In this document: positions 47,899-56,654 of the stretch, piece after piece | How positions within the stretch are numbered: the stretch's first letter is position 1 | Layout: each line of letters begins with the position of its first letter | Source: JBBATK01 sp044228285 | Lineage (GTDB): Bacteria; Bacteroidota; Ignavibacteria; Kapaibacteriales; NICIL-2 | Assembly (NCBI GenBank): GCA_044228285.1 | Contig: JBGAVD010000003.1 | Location: 1-64,000, forward strand | Direction of reading: 5' to 3' | DNA length: 64,000 nucleotides | Notes under the pieces: generated by a model | Told to the model about the DNA's origin: nothing | Databases searched by the model: none | The model's input: the letters and a program-made list of their open reading frames with translations, nothing else | Position numbers and translations under genes: made by a program

Positions 47899-49817
47899 GC
47901 TTTCTCCAGAAAATACGTCCGCATCATCCCCTTACCCTTAATCTCCATTTCCTCACGCTCATCAAATCGAATTCCACCGAAGTCTTCACCCGTCATATCC
48001 ATACGGTTTTGAAGGTGGAAACAGAACTCGTCGCTGATGTGGATTTTGCCTGGAGCTCCATGGCTTTCCATTCGAGCCGCAAGGTTCACGGCATCGGAGT
48101 ATATGTCATAGACGAAGCGATTCTCTCCAACGATTCCGCCGAAGCAGGGACCAGTATGAATGCCAATGCGCAAACTAAACTGGGCACCTTTGGGCAGGGT
48201 TTTGCTTATCTCGTCGGGCAGGATGATGTCTTTCGACATTTCTATGGCAAGCCTCGCTATTCGCTCGGCATGATCCTCGCACGAGACGGGCGCACCAGCG
48301 ACCGCTAAGTAACCATCTCCTATTGTTTTGATCTTCTCACAGCCAGTGGCAATAGTCATGCGATCAAACGCACCAAAGATATAGTTCAAGAATGCGAGCA
48401 CCGCCTTAGCCGGCATGCGTGAAGCGATTGGTGTGAAGCCCACAATGTCGGCGAAGAGAATTGAAACGTTTTGGAAGTAGTCGGCAACACGCTCGCCTTG
48501 AACAATTCGGTCTGCAATGCTGCTAGGCAGCACTTTATGCAGAAGTTCCTTGTTAGAGCTCGCCTTCGTCCGCTCGATTTCGAGTTGTTGATTTTGTTCG
48601 GCGAGCTGACGTTGCTGTTCGAAGAGCTCAACTTGTTTCCGTGCTTCGGCGCTCTGAAATTCTTCTTTTAGCAGATGAAATCTCTTGAAGTGTCGCGCAA
48701 AGTCTTCCCAGCGCTCCTGACATTCATACAACTTTGCAAGCAGCTCCTCGGTGCCATAGATGCGCTCCTTATCTCCCATACGCTCACATAGTTCAAGTGA
48801 ACGGAGTAAGTACTGCTCAGCACGCACCATATCTTTGTCTGGATAGGAGGGGTTAGAGTACAGAGCGCCTATTTTACCCAGAGCGTCTTCTTGTATCGCA
48901 ACATCCCCAATTTCTTCGGCAGTTGCCAATGCGCTCATATAGTAATGGATCGCCTTGTCGAAGAGTCCCAGATTCTTGTACGTGACACCGAAACTCATTG
49001 CAACTCCAGCAAGTGCTGACTTTGAGTCCAGTTCTTCAAAGAGGTCGTAGGCTGCAGAAAAGCACTCGATCGCTTGTTCGCTTTGGCCTTGTCGAGTGTA
49101 GATAGCGCCAATATTCTCAGTAACGATGGCTAGGTATTCTTTATCATTCAACTTCTGCAAAACTGCTCGAGCCTGTGTATAGATTTCAAGAGCTTTATCT
49201 TGTTGCTCGAGCTTTCCGTAGATGTTCCCAATATTGATGAAAGCACCAGTAGCTGCACGCTCGTTACCCAGACCTTCGTAGAGCCCCTTCGCATTGACGA
49301 AGTTGTTTATAGCCTCGTTCAGTTGCCCGAGGTAACAGTTCATGATACCCAATTGCAATAAGCTATCAGCCATTTCCTGGACAGCTGACAATTCTGAATA
49401 GATCTCAAGAGCTTCACTATACAGGAGCTTTGCTTGGACATAGTCGCCGAGAAAGTGATGCTCGTCTGCATTCAATGTGATCAGTTCTGCTGTCGTTCTC
49501 GATTCATCAATGGATCGAGAAAAGGCCAAAGCTTGGTTGTAGTACTCTAGACAGCGGTAGTGTTCATTGACTGCCTTGGCGAGATTACCAAGGAATCGAT
49601 AGTACGTCATCAACAAACTGATCACAGTGTATTTCTGTGAGCCATGGTCCAGACAACTACCCAGATCTTCGCGCTCGATGTGTTGCTCCAGTAGTGTGCC
49701 TACACCCTGAACGCACTCACGTGCTTCTTCAAACTGTGAGAGTTTGAAAAGCTCGCTTGCTTGTTGCAGTTTCTCTCGAGCCTGATCTATGTGGGTTTGA
49801 ACAAGAATATCTTTCAT
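47895..49817 (-). CDS. TPR-class III adenylate cyclase, array copy 7 (DIVGFTPIASRMPA subtype)
   Basis: 640 residues. About six TPR repeats at ~95-330 are strongly diverged from other copies (ITLNADEHHFLGDYVQAKLL, ENIGAIYTRQGQSEQAIECF). The cyclase domain at ~445-640 is almost the same as in copy 11: 128 bases at 47911-48038 match 56667-56794 without a difference. This contrasts with the unrelated-looking TPR halves, a sign of recent gene conversion of the 3' part. A feature of this copy is TIATGCEKIKTIG, where the usual KKHG or similar is replaced. Catalytic residues are intact. Its start overlaps the stop of the 117-aa remnant by four bases. Confidence 0.95.
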   Translation of the reverse strand: MKDILVQTHIDQAREKLQQASELFKLSQFEEARECVQGVGTLLEQHIEREDLGSCLDHGSQKYTVISLLMTYYRFLGNLAKAVNEHYRCLEYYNQALAFSRSIDESRTTAELITLNADEHHFLGDYVQAKLLYSEALEIYSELSAVQEMADSLLQLGIMNCYLGQLNEAINNFVNAKGLYEGLGNERAATGAFINIGNIYGKLEQQDKALEIYTQARAVLQKLNDKEYLAIVTENIGAIYTRQGQSEQAIECFSAAYDLFEELDSKSALAGVAMSFGVTYKNLGLFDKAIHYYMSALATAEEIGDVAIQEDALGKIGALYSNPSYPDKDMVRAEQYLLRSLELCERMGDKERIYGTEELLAKLYECQERWEDFARHFKRFHLLKEEFQSAEARKQVELFEQQRQLAEQNQQLEIERTKASSNKELLHKVLPSSIADRIVQGERVADYFQNVSILFADIVGFTPIASRMPAKAVLAFLNYIFGAFDRMTIATGCEKIKTIGDGYLAVAGAPVSCEDHAERIARLAIEMSKDIILPDEISKTLPKGAQFSLRIGIHTGPCFGGIVGENRFVYDIYSDAVNLAARMESHGAPGKIHISDEFCFHLQNRMDMTGEDFGGIRFDEREEMEIKGKGMMRTYFLEKA

Positions 49818-50167
49818 GCAGTCTCCAAGAAATAGCTTCGCATCGTCCCTTTGCTCTTGAGGTCGGTCTCGGCTGCAATCATAAACGGCATACCCTGCCT
49901 TGTCTTCTCAGACATTGCAATGTGCTTTTGCGTACGTCGCGAAAAGTTAGACGAATCTCGGATGCGGTCAATGATGAATCCTCTGGTCTGCCCAGCTGCA
50001 TTAGCGAATAACATCATTGCGTTGCGGCACACAACTGTGTACTCGCCAGAGTCAGCATCTCGCTCTGCAACAATCTGAGTTCTTAGAGGGGTTGATGCCT
50101 TGAAGTTCTCTAACCGTTCGGTTTCAAGAGCTCCATCGAGAAGCAGTTTCAGGAGTTGATGTTTCAT
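49814..50167 (-). CDS. 117-aa remnant of a cyclase C-terminal half
   Basis: The last ~46 residues align with the tails of the array's cyclases: SSNFSRRTQKHIAMSEKTRQ matches the SNDFFRHLQNRFAMTKNTTH region, and DLKSKGTMRSYFLETA matches EIKGKGMMRTYFLEKA. The preceding ~55 residues align weakly with the YDIYSDAVNTAARM region but have lost its Asp, Asn and Arg. TPR repeats, linker and metal-binding half are absent, so it cannot be a cyclase. The frame is intact and sits three bases after the previous stop. Its tail still supplies the GGAG and ATGA used by copy 7. It may be a decayed copy kept for coupling, or a small regulator that pairs with cyclase domains. Confidence 0.8.
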   Translation of the reverse strand: MKHQLLKLLLDGALETERLENFKASTPLRTQIVAERDADSGEYTVVCRNAMMLFANAAGQTRGFIIDRIRDSSNFSRRTQKHIAMSEKTRQGMPFMIAAETDLKSKGTMRSYFLETA

Positions 50168-50170
50168 TAT

Positions 50171-52156
50171 CTATTGAGCTCTTTGTAGGAAAAACGTCCG
50201 CATATTTCCCTTTCCTTTGATAAATACCTCACCTCTGTCCACGAGTTCGAATTCACCTGTTTGCGGTGCAGGATTCTTGGAAAGCGTGTTTACAAACTCT
50301 TCAGAAACATGTATGCTTCCTGCTTTCCCGTGACTCTCCATTCGTGACGCCGTATTCACCGCATCACCCCACAAATCATAGAGAAACTTGTTTTCGCCAA
50401 CGACACCGGCTGCGGCAGGGCCGCAGTGTAAACCTATGCGCACTTGTATCTCGGGTACATCAGCTATCCATGATCGATCACCATAGTTCTCCGGAAAATG
50501 TACCACAAGCGAATTCATCACATCCAGAAGCTTCAGCGCAGCCTTGGCTGCGCGCTCAGCATGATCTTCTTGAACAATGGGCGCACCTGCTACAGCCATA
50601 TAGGCATCGCCTATGGTTTTGATTTTTTCTAATCCAAACTCACGCATGACCACGTCGGCTGCTGAGAAGATTGCATTCAGAAGATGCACGACTTGAGAAG
50701 CAGTGATTGTAGCTGCAAGAGGCGTAAAACCGACGATGTCCATAAACAAGCAGCTAACACTCTCAAAGTGATCAGCAATAGGTTTCTCACCTTTGATCAG
50801 GCGTGCAGTTATCTCTTCGGGTAGGATGTTGTTGAGGATACTTTCCCGTTCCATTGCCCGAGTGCGGGCTGCTTCAAGCAACTTTTCTTGCTCACGCACA
50901 CGTTGTTGTTTTGCCAACTCTTCTACATTAATCTTCCTTTCAATCTCGATGAACTTCTTGAAATGAACGAAGGCTTCTGCTGGACGATCTTGATATTCGT
51001 ACAAGTTTGAAAGATTGTAGTGCAGATTGAGAGAATCCTCGACCGAGCCTGTCTCCCCAAGTGTTTCAAGTGCACTGACCATCAGGTCTTCAGCGCGCTT
51101 AGCATCAAAGCCGCTGTATTCTGGATCGGAAAGCATAGCTCCAATGCTACCTTTATAACCCGCAGCCTGGATTGTCCAGCCGATTTCTTCCAGCTCCTGA
51201 ATCGCTTGTTCATTTGCCTCAATTGCTTGATCATATAGGCCTGCCCTCTCAAAGGCAAGACCAAGCTCCGCGCGCGTCGTCGCAAGTTCAGCTTTTTGTC
51301 CGAGGATCACATACATTCCAAGAGCACGGTTAAAATAGTCTACCGCGGAGTCGAACTGATTCGACTTCGAATAAATATTGGCGGCTGTGCGAAATGAACC
51401 AGCCAATTTTGATTGCTCACCAAGCTCTTCGAACATGGATTGAACGATACCTATGGTCTCAAGAGCTTTCTCGTACATCCCGAGCGAATCATAGGTCATG
51501 GCCACGTTCGAGTAGTTAGCAGCAACTTGTGGCTTTTGGCCGAGCTCCTGGTGCTCATGGAGAGCTTCTAAGAAATACTCAAGGGCTTTATCGTAGACTG
51601 CCATTCGAGCATAGGCACCTCCGATATTTCCTTTTACGAGTGCGATACTGGAGCGATCACCAATAGACTGATAGACAGAGAGTGCTCGTTGGTAAAAGTC
51701 AAGTGATAGTTCACCGTTGCTCATGATAGCGTGAAGACTTCCGATGTTCACTAACGCTCGTGCAGCGAAGAGTGTATCATTCCGCTCCTCAGATATCTCA
51801 AGTGCCTTAGTGAAGTGCTCCAGGGCGAGACTTGCATCACCTCTGCGTGCATGAGTGCTTCCCATCCCAAGGTACGCTCGTGCGGCAGCAACAACGTCGC
51901 CAATCGACTCACTGAGCTTGCATGCATGTTCATTCAGTTCAAGCGCGCGCTCGAAGTCACCTCGACGAAAAGCGATGGTTGCAACGAGTATAGCGTGACG
52001 TGCGTCGAGCTGAACTCTCTCTTCCGCAGAAGTGGAGGTTGCGGTATACACCGATTGATGAGCCTCTGCTCCAAGTGCTTCTGCGACCGCGTAATTACCG
52101 AGGTTCTTTTCTTGTTCTGCTGCAGAGAAGAGGTTTTCTAGTTCATCGCGTGTCAT
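50171..52156 (-). CDS. TPR-class III adenylate cyclase, array copy 8 (DIVGFTPLAA subtype)
   Basis: 661 residues. Six to seven irregular TPR repeats lie at ~70-345. The linker is KQQRVREQEKLLEAARTRAM, then NNILPEEITARLIKGEKPIADHF. The cyclase domain at ~455-661 is a third subtype: FMDIVGFTPLAATITASQVV, FGLEKIKTIGDAYMAVAGAP, FLYDLWGDAVNTASRM. It has a longer insert before the VRIGLHCG strand (VVHFPENYGDRSWIADVPEI). Metal, adenine-selecting and transition-state residues are present. Its closest relative in the window is the edge copy at 62627. The tail FFLQRAQ has lost the usual Glu, and the next gene starts three bases later without a GGAG. Confidence 0.95.
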   Translation of the reverse strand: MTRDELENLFSAAEQEKNLGNYAVAEALGAEAHQSVYTATSTSAEERVQLDARHAILVATIAFRRGDFERALELNEHACKLSESIGDVVAAARAYLGMGSTHARRGDASLALEHFTKALEISEERNDTLFAARALVNIGSLHAIMSNGELSLDFYQRALSVYQSIGDRSSIALVKGNIGGAYARMAVYDKALEYFLEALHEHQELGQKPQVAANYSNVAMTYDSLGMYEKALETIGIVQSMFEELGEQSKLAGSFRTAANIYSKSNQFDSAVDYFNRALGMYVILGQKAELATTRAELGLAFERAGLYDQAIEANEQAIQELEEIGWTIQAAGYKGSIGAMLSDPEYSGFDAKRAEDLMVSALETLGETGSVEDSLNLHYNLSNLYEYQDRPAEAFVHFKKFIEIERKINVEELAKQQRVREQEKLLEAARTRAMERESILNNILPEEITARLIKGEKPIADHFESVSCLFMDIVGFTPLAATITASQVVHLLNAIFSAADVVMREFGLEKIKTIGDAYMAVAGAPIVQEDHAERAAKAALKLLDVMNSLVVHFPENYGDRSWIADVPEIQVRIGLHCGPAAAGVVGENKFLYDLWGDAVNTASRMESHGKAGSIHVSEEFVNTLSKNPAPQTGEFELVDRGEVFIKGKGNMRTFFLQRAQ

Positions 52157-54396
52157 GAATTCTCCAAGAAATAGGTTCTCATGATCCCCTTCCCTTTAAT
52201 CTCCATCTCCCCACGCTTCTCAAACACAAGTCCATGTGTCGTGTTCTTCGTCATCGCAAACCTGTTCTGCAAGTGACGGAAGAAGTCATTCGATACGTGA
52301 ATTTTGTTCTCTTCGCCATGGCTCTCCATTCGTGCGGCAGTATTCACAGCGTCCGAGTAGATGTCATATACAAAGCGTTCCTCCCCTATGACTCCGGCAA
52401 CAACAGACCCGGTATGCAGGCCAATGCGCACTCCGAGTTTGACGTCGCTTGGCATATATTCACGTATTGACTCTGGCAAGCTAATGGTCTCTTGCATTTC
52501 AATCGCTGCAGCTGTTAAACGTTCTGCATGATCAGCACATTCTATTGGTGCTCCGGCGATAGCCATGTAGCCATCACCAATGGTTTTAATTTTTTCGCAG
52601 CCATGTTTTTTGATAATGCGGTCGAACTCAGCGAAGACGTAGTTGAGGAAGCGGACCACGATGATGGCTGGCATGTCGGCTGAGATGGGGGTAAATCCAG
52701 CTATGTCGGCGAAGAGGATGGAGACGTTGGTAAAGTAATCGGCAATCTCAGGCTCACCGTTTATCATGCGAGTGGCAACAGATTCAGGAAGAACTTTGTA
52801 CAGCAATGCCGTCGTTGCACTCATCTGTGCATCTGCTGCTGCCTTAGAAATAGCTATCTCTTTCTCGCGCTCAGCTAACTGCTTCTGCTGTTCCATGAGA
52901 TGAGCTTTTTTCTTAGCTTCTTCGCTCAGCACTTCTTCTTTCAGTCTGAAGTACATTCCTTGATGACGGTATGCATCTTCCCAGCGCTTCTGCTTCACAT
53001 ACAAATCTGCCAGCACTTTATGTGCGGCAAATTTCTTCGTTCCAAGCTCTTCGCCTATCTCGATGGACTCCAACAATAGGGCTTCCGCCTTTGACTCATC
53101 GCGGTTTGTGTTCGCATCGCTCGCGTACAGCTGTCCGAGCGAAGCTTTGATTCCTCCGACCTCTGACTTCATCCCCAGTTCTTCACGTAAACATAAACTA
53201 CGCTCAAGGTATTCTTGTGCGATTGTGTAGTCGCTCAGATCCATGTGCAGAATTCCAATGTTGCCCAGATGACTTGCAACTCCCGACCTATTGCCTACTT
53301 CTTCATCTAGGCTCAATGCTTTCCTGTAACACTCTAGGGCCTTCGAGTAGTCAGAACATTCATTGTAAACAATACCGATGTTACCGAGGGTAGCCGCTAC
53401 ACCAGACCTATTACCTAACACTTCGTGTAGATTTAGGGCCTTTCCCAAATACTCCAGTGCCTTCGCGTTGTCGGCTAGATTGACGTGTATATTCCCAATG
53501 CTACCTAGATGTCTCGCAACACCCGACGTGTTCCCCAACTCTTCGTCAAGGCTCACCGCTTTCCAAAGGTAGTCTAGAGCTTTAGGGTAGTCGGCGAGAT
53601 GCATGTAGAGAATACCGATATTGCCGAGCCATATTGCTACTCCAGACCTATTGCCGAGCTCTTCAGATAGGCTTAGGGCTCTACTGTAGTACTCCAGAGC
53701 TTTCGGGAAGTCGGAGAGAAAACCGTATACATTGCCGATGCTGCCTAGGGCTTTCGCTATTCCCGGCTTGTTGCCGAGCTCTTCGTCAAGGCTGAGAGCT
53801 TTGCTATAATTCTCCAGAGCTTTCGGATAATCTGACATATCTCGGTAGACATTGCCGATGTTGCCCAAATGCCTTGCAACTCCTGACTTGCTGCCAAGCC
53901 CTTCGACAAGGCGTAAAGCTTTACCATAACATTCAAGAGCTTTCGTGTAGTCGAACAAATGCCAATGCACAAGACCGATGTCGCCGAGATGTGTAGCTAC
54001 TTCAAACGTATCGCCAAGTTCTTCTGCGATACTCATCGCCTTGGTGTGATACTCTAGTGCATTCGGGTAATCACAGAGAAACCAGTACACAATGCCTATG
54101 TGGCCGAGGGTCTTTGCTACGCCAGCTTGATCGTTAACTTCCAAGCTCGTTTGTAGTGCAGACTGCAGAATCTCTAGCGCCTGCAGGTAGTCTCCGCGTC
54201 GGCAACGAACCACACCAAGCAAACGAGTCGCACCTGCCTTGAGAATCCTAGATTCTGTCCACGCTTGTTCTTCTTTGCCCGAGTTCGACAGAGACAAGAG
54301 CATCTGTTGCAATAGTCGTTCTGCTTCGCCATAATTGCCGAATTGCACGTCTGCCTCGGCTTGACTGAGTTGATTTTGTAGCTCTTCATGTGTCAT
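52153..54396 (-). CDS. TPR-class III adenylate cyclase, array copy 9
   Basis: 747 residues. Eight near-uniform 40-residue TPR repeats lie at ~85-405, visible in the DNA as an exact 120-base spacing (for example TTGCCGAGCTCTTC at 53651 and 53771 on the + strand). The linker LMEQQKQLAEREKEIAISKA leads to the cyclase domain at ~557-747 (DIAGFTPISADMPAIIVVRF). All key residues are intact. The cyclase half is very close to copies 12 and 13. The tail YFLENS carries GGAG for copy 8. The overlap with copy 10's stop is ATGA. Confidence 0.96.
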   Translation of the reverse strand: MTHEELQNQLSQAEADVQFGNYGEAERLLQQMLLSLSNSGKEEQAWTESRILKAGATRLLGVVRCRRGDYLQALEILQSALQTSLEVNDQAGVAKTLGHIGIVYWFLCDYPNALEYHTKAMSIAEELGDTFEVATHLGDIGLVHWHLFDYTKALECYGKALRLVEGLGSKSGVARHLGNIGNVYRDMSDYPKALENYSKALSLDEELGNKPGIAKALGSIGNVYGFLSDFPKALEYYSRALSLSEELGNRSGVAIWLGNIGILYMHLADYPKALDYLWKAVSLDEELGNTSGVARHLGSIGNIHVNLADNAKALEYLGKALNLHEVLGNRSGVAATLGNIGIVYNECSDYSKALECYRKALSLDEEVGNRSGVASHLGNIGILHMDLSDYTIAQEYLERSLCLREELGMKSEVGGIKASLGQLYASDANTNRDESKAEALLLESIEIGEELGTKKFAAHKVLADLYVKQKRWEDAYRHQGMYFRLKEEVLSEEAKKKAHLMEQQKQLAEREKEIAISKAAADAQMSATTALLYKVLPESVATRMINGEPEIADYFTNVSILFADIAGFTPISADMPAIIVVRFLNYVFAEFDRIIKKHGCEKIKTIGDGYMAIAGAPIECADHAERLTAAAIEMQETISLPESIREYMPSDVKLGVRIGLHTGSVVAGVIGEERFVYDIYSDAVNTAARMESHGEENKIHVSNDFFRHLQNRFAMTKNTTHGLVFEKRGEMEIKGKGIMRTYFLENS

Positions 54397-56654
54397 ACTT
54401 TCTCCAGAAAATACGTCCGCATCATCCCCTTACCCTTGATCTCCATCTCCTCCCGCTCATCAAAACGAATTCCACCAAAGTTCTCACCCGTTGCGTCCAT
54501 TCTGTTTTGAAGGTGGAAGCAAAACTCATCGCTTACATGGATCTTGCCTGCTTCGCCGTGACTTTCCATGCGGGCTGCTACGTTTACAGTATCAGAGTAA
54601 ATGTCATAAACAAAACGGTTTTCTCCGACAATACCCGCGAAACAGGGTCCCACGTGGATGCCAATTCGTATGCTAAACTCTGCGCCCTTAGGAATGGTCT
54701 TTCGTATCTCATCAGGCAGAATAATATCACCCATCATTTCGAGTGCCGCCCTGGTAATACGCTCGGCGTGGTCTGAGCACTCAAGTGGTGCACCAGCTAC
54801 TGCAAGGTAACCGTCACCCATTGTTTTGATCTTCTCACATCCATTGCGTTCCATGATACGGTCAAACTCACCGAAGACATAGTTCAGAAAAGCAAGAACT
54901 GATTTGGCAGGCATGCGAGAGGCTATGGGAGTGAAGCCTACGATGTCAGCAAAGAGTACAGAAACGTCGCGGAAATAGTCGGCAACTTTCTCTCCCTTGA
55001 TAAGGCGAGCGGCAATGGTTTGCGGTAACACTTTGTATAACAAGGCAGTCGTTGCACTCATTTGCGCATCTGCAGTTGCTTTAACGATGGCTATCTCTTT
55101 TTCCCGCTCAGCTATCTGCTTTTGTTGCTCCAACAGCCGAGCTTTCTTTCGAGCTTCTTCGCTCTGTACTTCCTCTTTCAGCCTGAAGTACTTTCCCAAA
55201 TGATAATGAGATTCTTCCCAGCGCTTCTGCTTCTCATACAAATCTGCCAGAGTGTTGTGTGCTTGGTATGTCTTTGTTCCTAAGTCCTGACTTACAGAGA
55301 TCGCATCTAACAAATAAGCTTCGGCTTGCGACTCATTGCGCTTTGGATTAGCATCACTTGCGTAGAGCTCGCCAAGCATTGCTTTGATTTCTCCAACCTC
55401 TGACTTCATCCCTAGTTCTTCCTGCAATTTCAAAGCCCGTTCTATGTATTCTTGAGCCTTCGCATAGTCAAAGAGTTTCCTGTGTACATCGCCTATGCCA
55501 CCCAGAAGTCCTGCTACTCCAGCCCTGTCACCTAACTCTTCACATAGGTTCATGGCTCTGACGTAGTATAACAGTGCCTGCGCGTAGTCTCCGAGTTCTG
55601 CGTACACAGAGCCGATGTTGCCCAAGTGCTTTGTCACTCCCGTCCTGTCGCCTAGCTCTTCTGTTAAGCTCAGCGCTGTATTATAATACTCCAATGCCTG
55701 AGGGTATTCGCCGAGATTACTGTACACAATACCGATGTTGCCAAGATGTCTTGATATCCCAGCTGTGTTTGCTAACTCTTTATCTAAGCGTAGTGCCTTC
55801 TCGTAGAACTCGAGAGCTTTCGCGTAATCGGACAGACGAAAGTGCACATTTCCGATGTTGCCGAACTGTATAGATTCTCCCAACTTGTCGCCTAACTCTT
55901 CAGCTAAGCTAAGAGCTTTCGCATAGTACTCGAGAGCTTTCGGGAAGTCAGAGAGATTCACGTACACAACACCAATGTTGCTAAGGAGAGATGCAACCCC
56001 CAGTTTGTTGCCAGTCTCTTCTGCCACATCCAGAGCCATTGCGTAATACTCTAGAGCCTTCGAGAAGTCGGACAGATGGCCGTACACTATCCCGATGTTA
56101 CTCAGACATGCCACAACTCCAGACTTGTTGCCTAACTCTTCTGCGAGACCAAGTGCCATTGTGTAATACTTCAGTGCTTTGTTGTAGTCAGATAAAGAAC
56201 TGTGCACAAAGCCGATGTTGCTCAGACAAATGGCTATAGTCCGCTTATCCCCTAGTTCTTCTGCTATACTCAAAGCCTTGCCGTAACATTCTAGTGCCTT
56301 TGCGTTTTCGGACAGACCGCTTTGCACATTGCCAATGATGTTCAGGCTTCTGGCTATTCCTGCATTGTCACGAATCTGTTCTCCTAACTGCACTGCAGAC
56401 TGTAGATATCCAAGTGCTTCAGAGTAGTTGGCGCGTCTGAAAGAGACGACTCCAAGCATGCGATTTGTATCTGCCTGCAATGTGATACATTCTTCCAGTG
56501 CTTGTTCTGCTTTACCAAGACTCGACAGTGACGACAGTATCTGCCGTGATAATTGTTCAGCCTCGTCGTAGTTACCGAGTGCTTCGGCTTCTATAGCCGC
56601 ACCAAGCTGGTTATGAAAAGACGCAAGAACTTTTAACTTTACTTTGTCGCTCAT
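54393..56654 (-). CDS. TPR-class III adenylate cyclase, array copy 10 (mosaic)
   Basis: 753 residues, the longest array protein. Eight regular TPR repeats lie at ~88-408. The TPR half and linker (QQKQIAEREKEIAIVKATAD, then AQMSATTALLYKVLP) match copies 9 and 13. From about residue 555 on, the cyclase domain switches to the other subtype (FADIVGFTPIASRMPAKSVL, GDGYLAVAG, HVSDEFCFHLQNRMDA) found in copies 6, 7 and 11. The switch lies near 55000-55030. Catalytic residues are intact, with VNVAARM in place of VNTAARM. This is good evidence of recombination between array members. Confidence 0.95.
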   Translation of the reverse strand: MSDKVKLKVLASFHNQLGAAIEAEALGNYDEAEQLSRQILSSLSSLGKAEQALEECITLQADTNRMLGVVSFRRANYSEALGYLQSAVQLGEQIRDNAGIARSLNIIGNVQSGLSENAKALECYGKALSIAEELGDKRTIAICLSNIGFVHSSLSDYNKALKYYTMALGLAEELGNKSGVVACLSNIGIVYGHLSDFSKALEYYAMALDVAEETGNKLGVASLLSNIGVVYVNLSDFPKALEYYAKALSLAEELGDKLGESIQFGNIGNVHFRLSDYAKALEFYEKALRLDKELANTAGISRHLGNIGIVYSNLGEYPQALEYYNTALSLTEELGDRTGVTKHLGNIGSVYAELGDYAQALLYYVRAMNLCEELGDRAGVAGLLGGIGDVHRKLFDYAKAQEYIERALKLQEELGMKSEVGEIKAMLGELYASDANPKRNESQAEAYLLDAISVSQDLGTKTYQAHNTLADLYEKQKRWEESHYHLGKYFRLKEEVQSEEARKKARLLEQQKQIAEREKEIAIVKATADAQMSATTALLYKVLPQTIAARLIKGEKVADYFRDVSVLFADIVGFTPIASRMPAKSVLAFLNYVFGEFDRIMERNGCEKIKTMGDGYLAVAGAPLECSDHAERITRAALEMMGDIILPDEIRKTIPKGAEFSIRIGIHVGPCFAGIVGENRFVYDIYSDTVNVAARMESHGEAGKIHVSDEFCFHLQNRMDATGENFGGIRFDEREEMEIKGKGMMRTYFLEKV
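54397..54406 (-). promoter_or_regulatory. Example of a Shine-Dalgarno embedded in the upstream cyclase's YFLE codons
   Basis: At this junction the last codons of copy 10 (CTG GAG AAA GTA TGA) place GGAG (54405-54402, minus strand) five bases before the ATG of copy 9, and the ATG overlaps the TGA. The same layout occurs at ten of the eleven 4-base overlaps in the array (starts at 39917, 44064, 47898, 49817, 52156, 54396, 56654, 58528, 60390, 62630). The eleventh, at 42037, has TTGAG instead. Confidence 0.85.
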
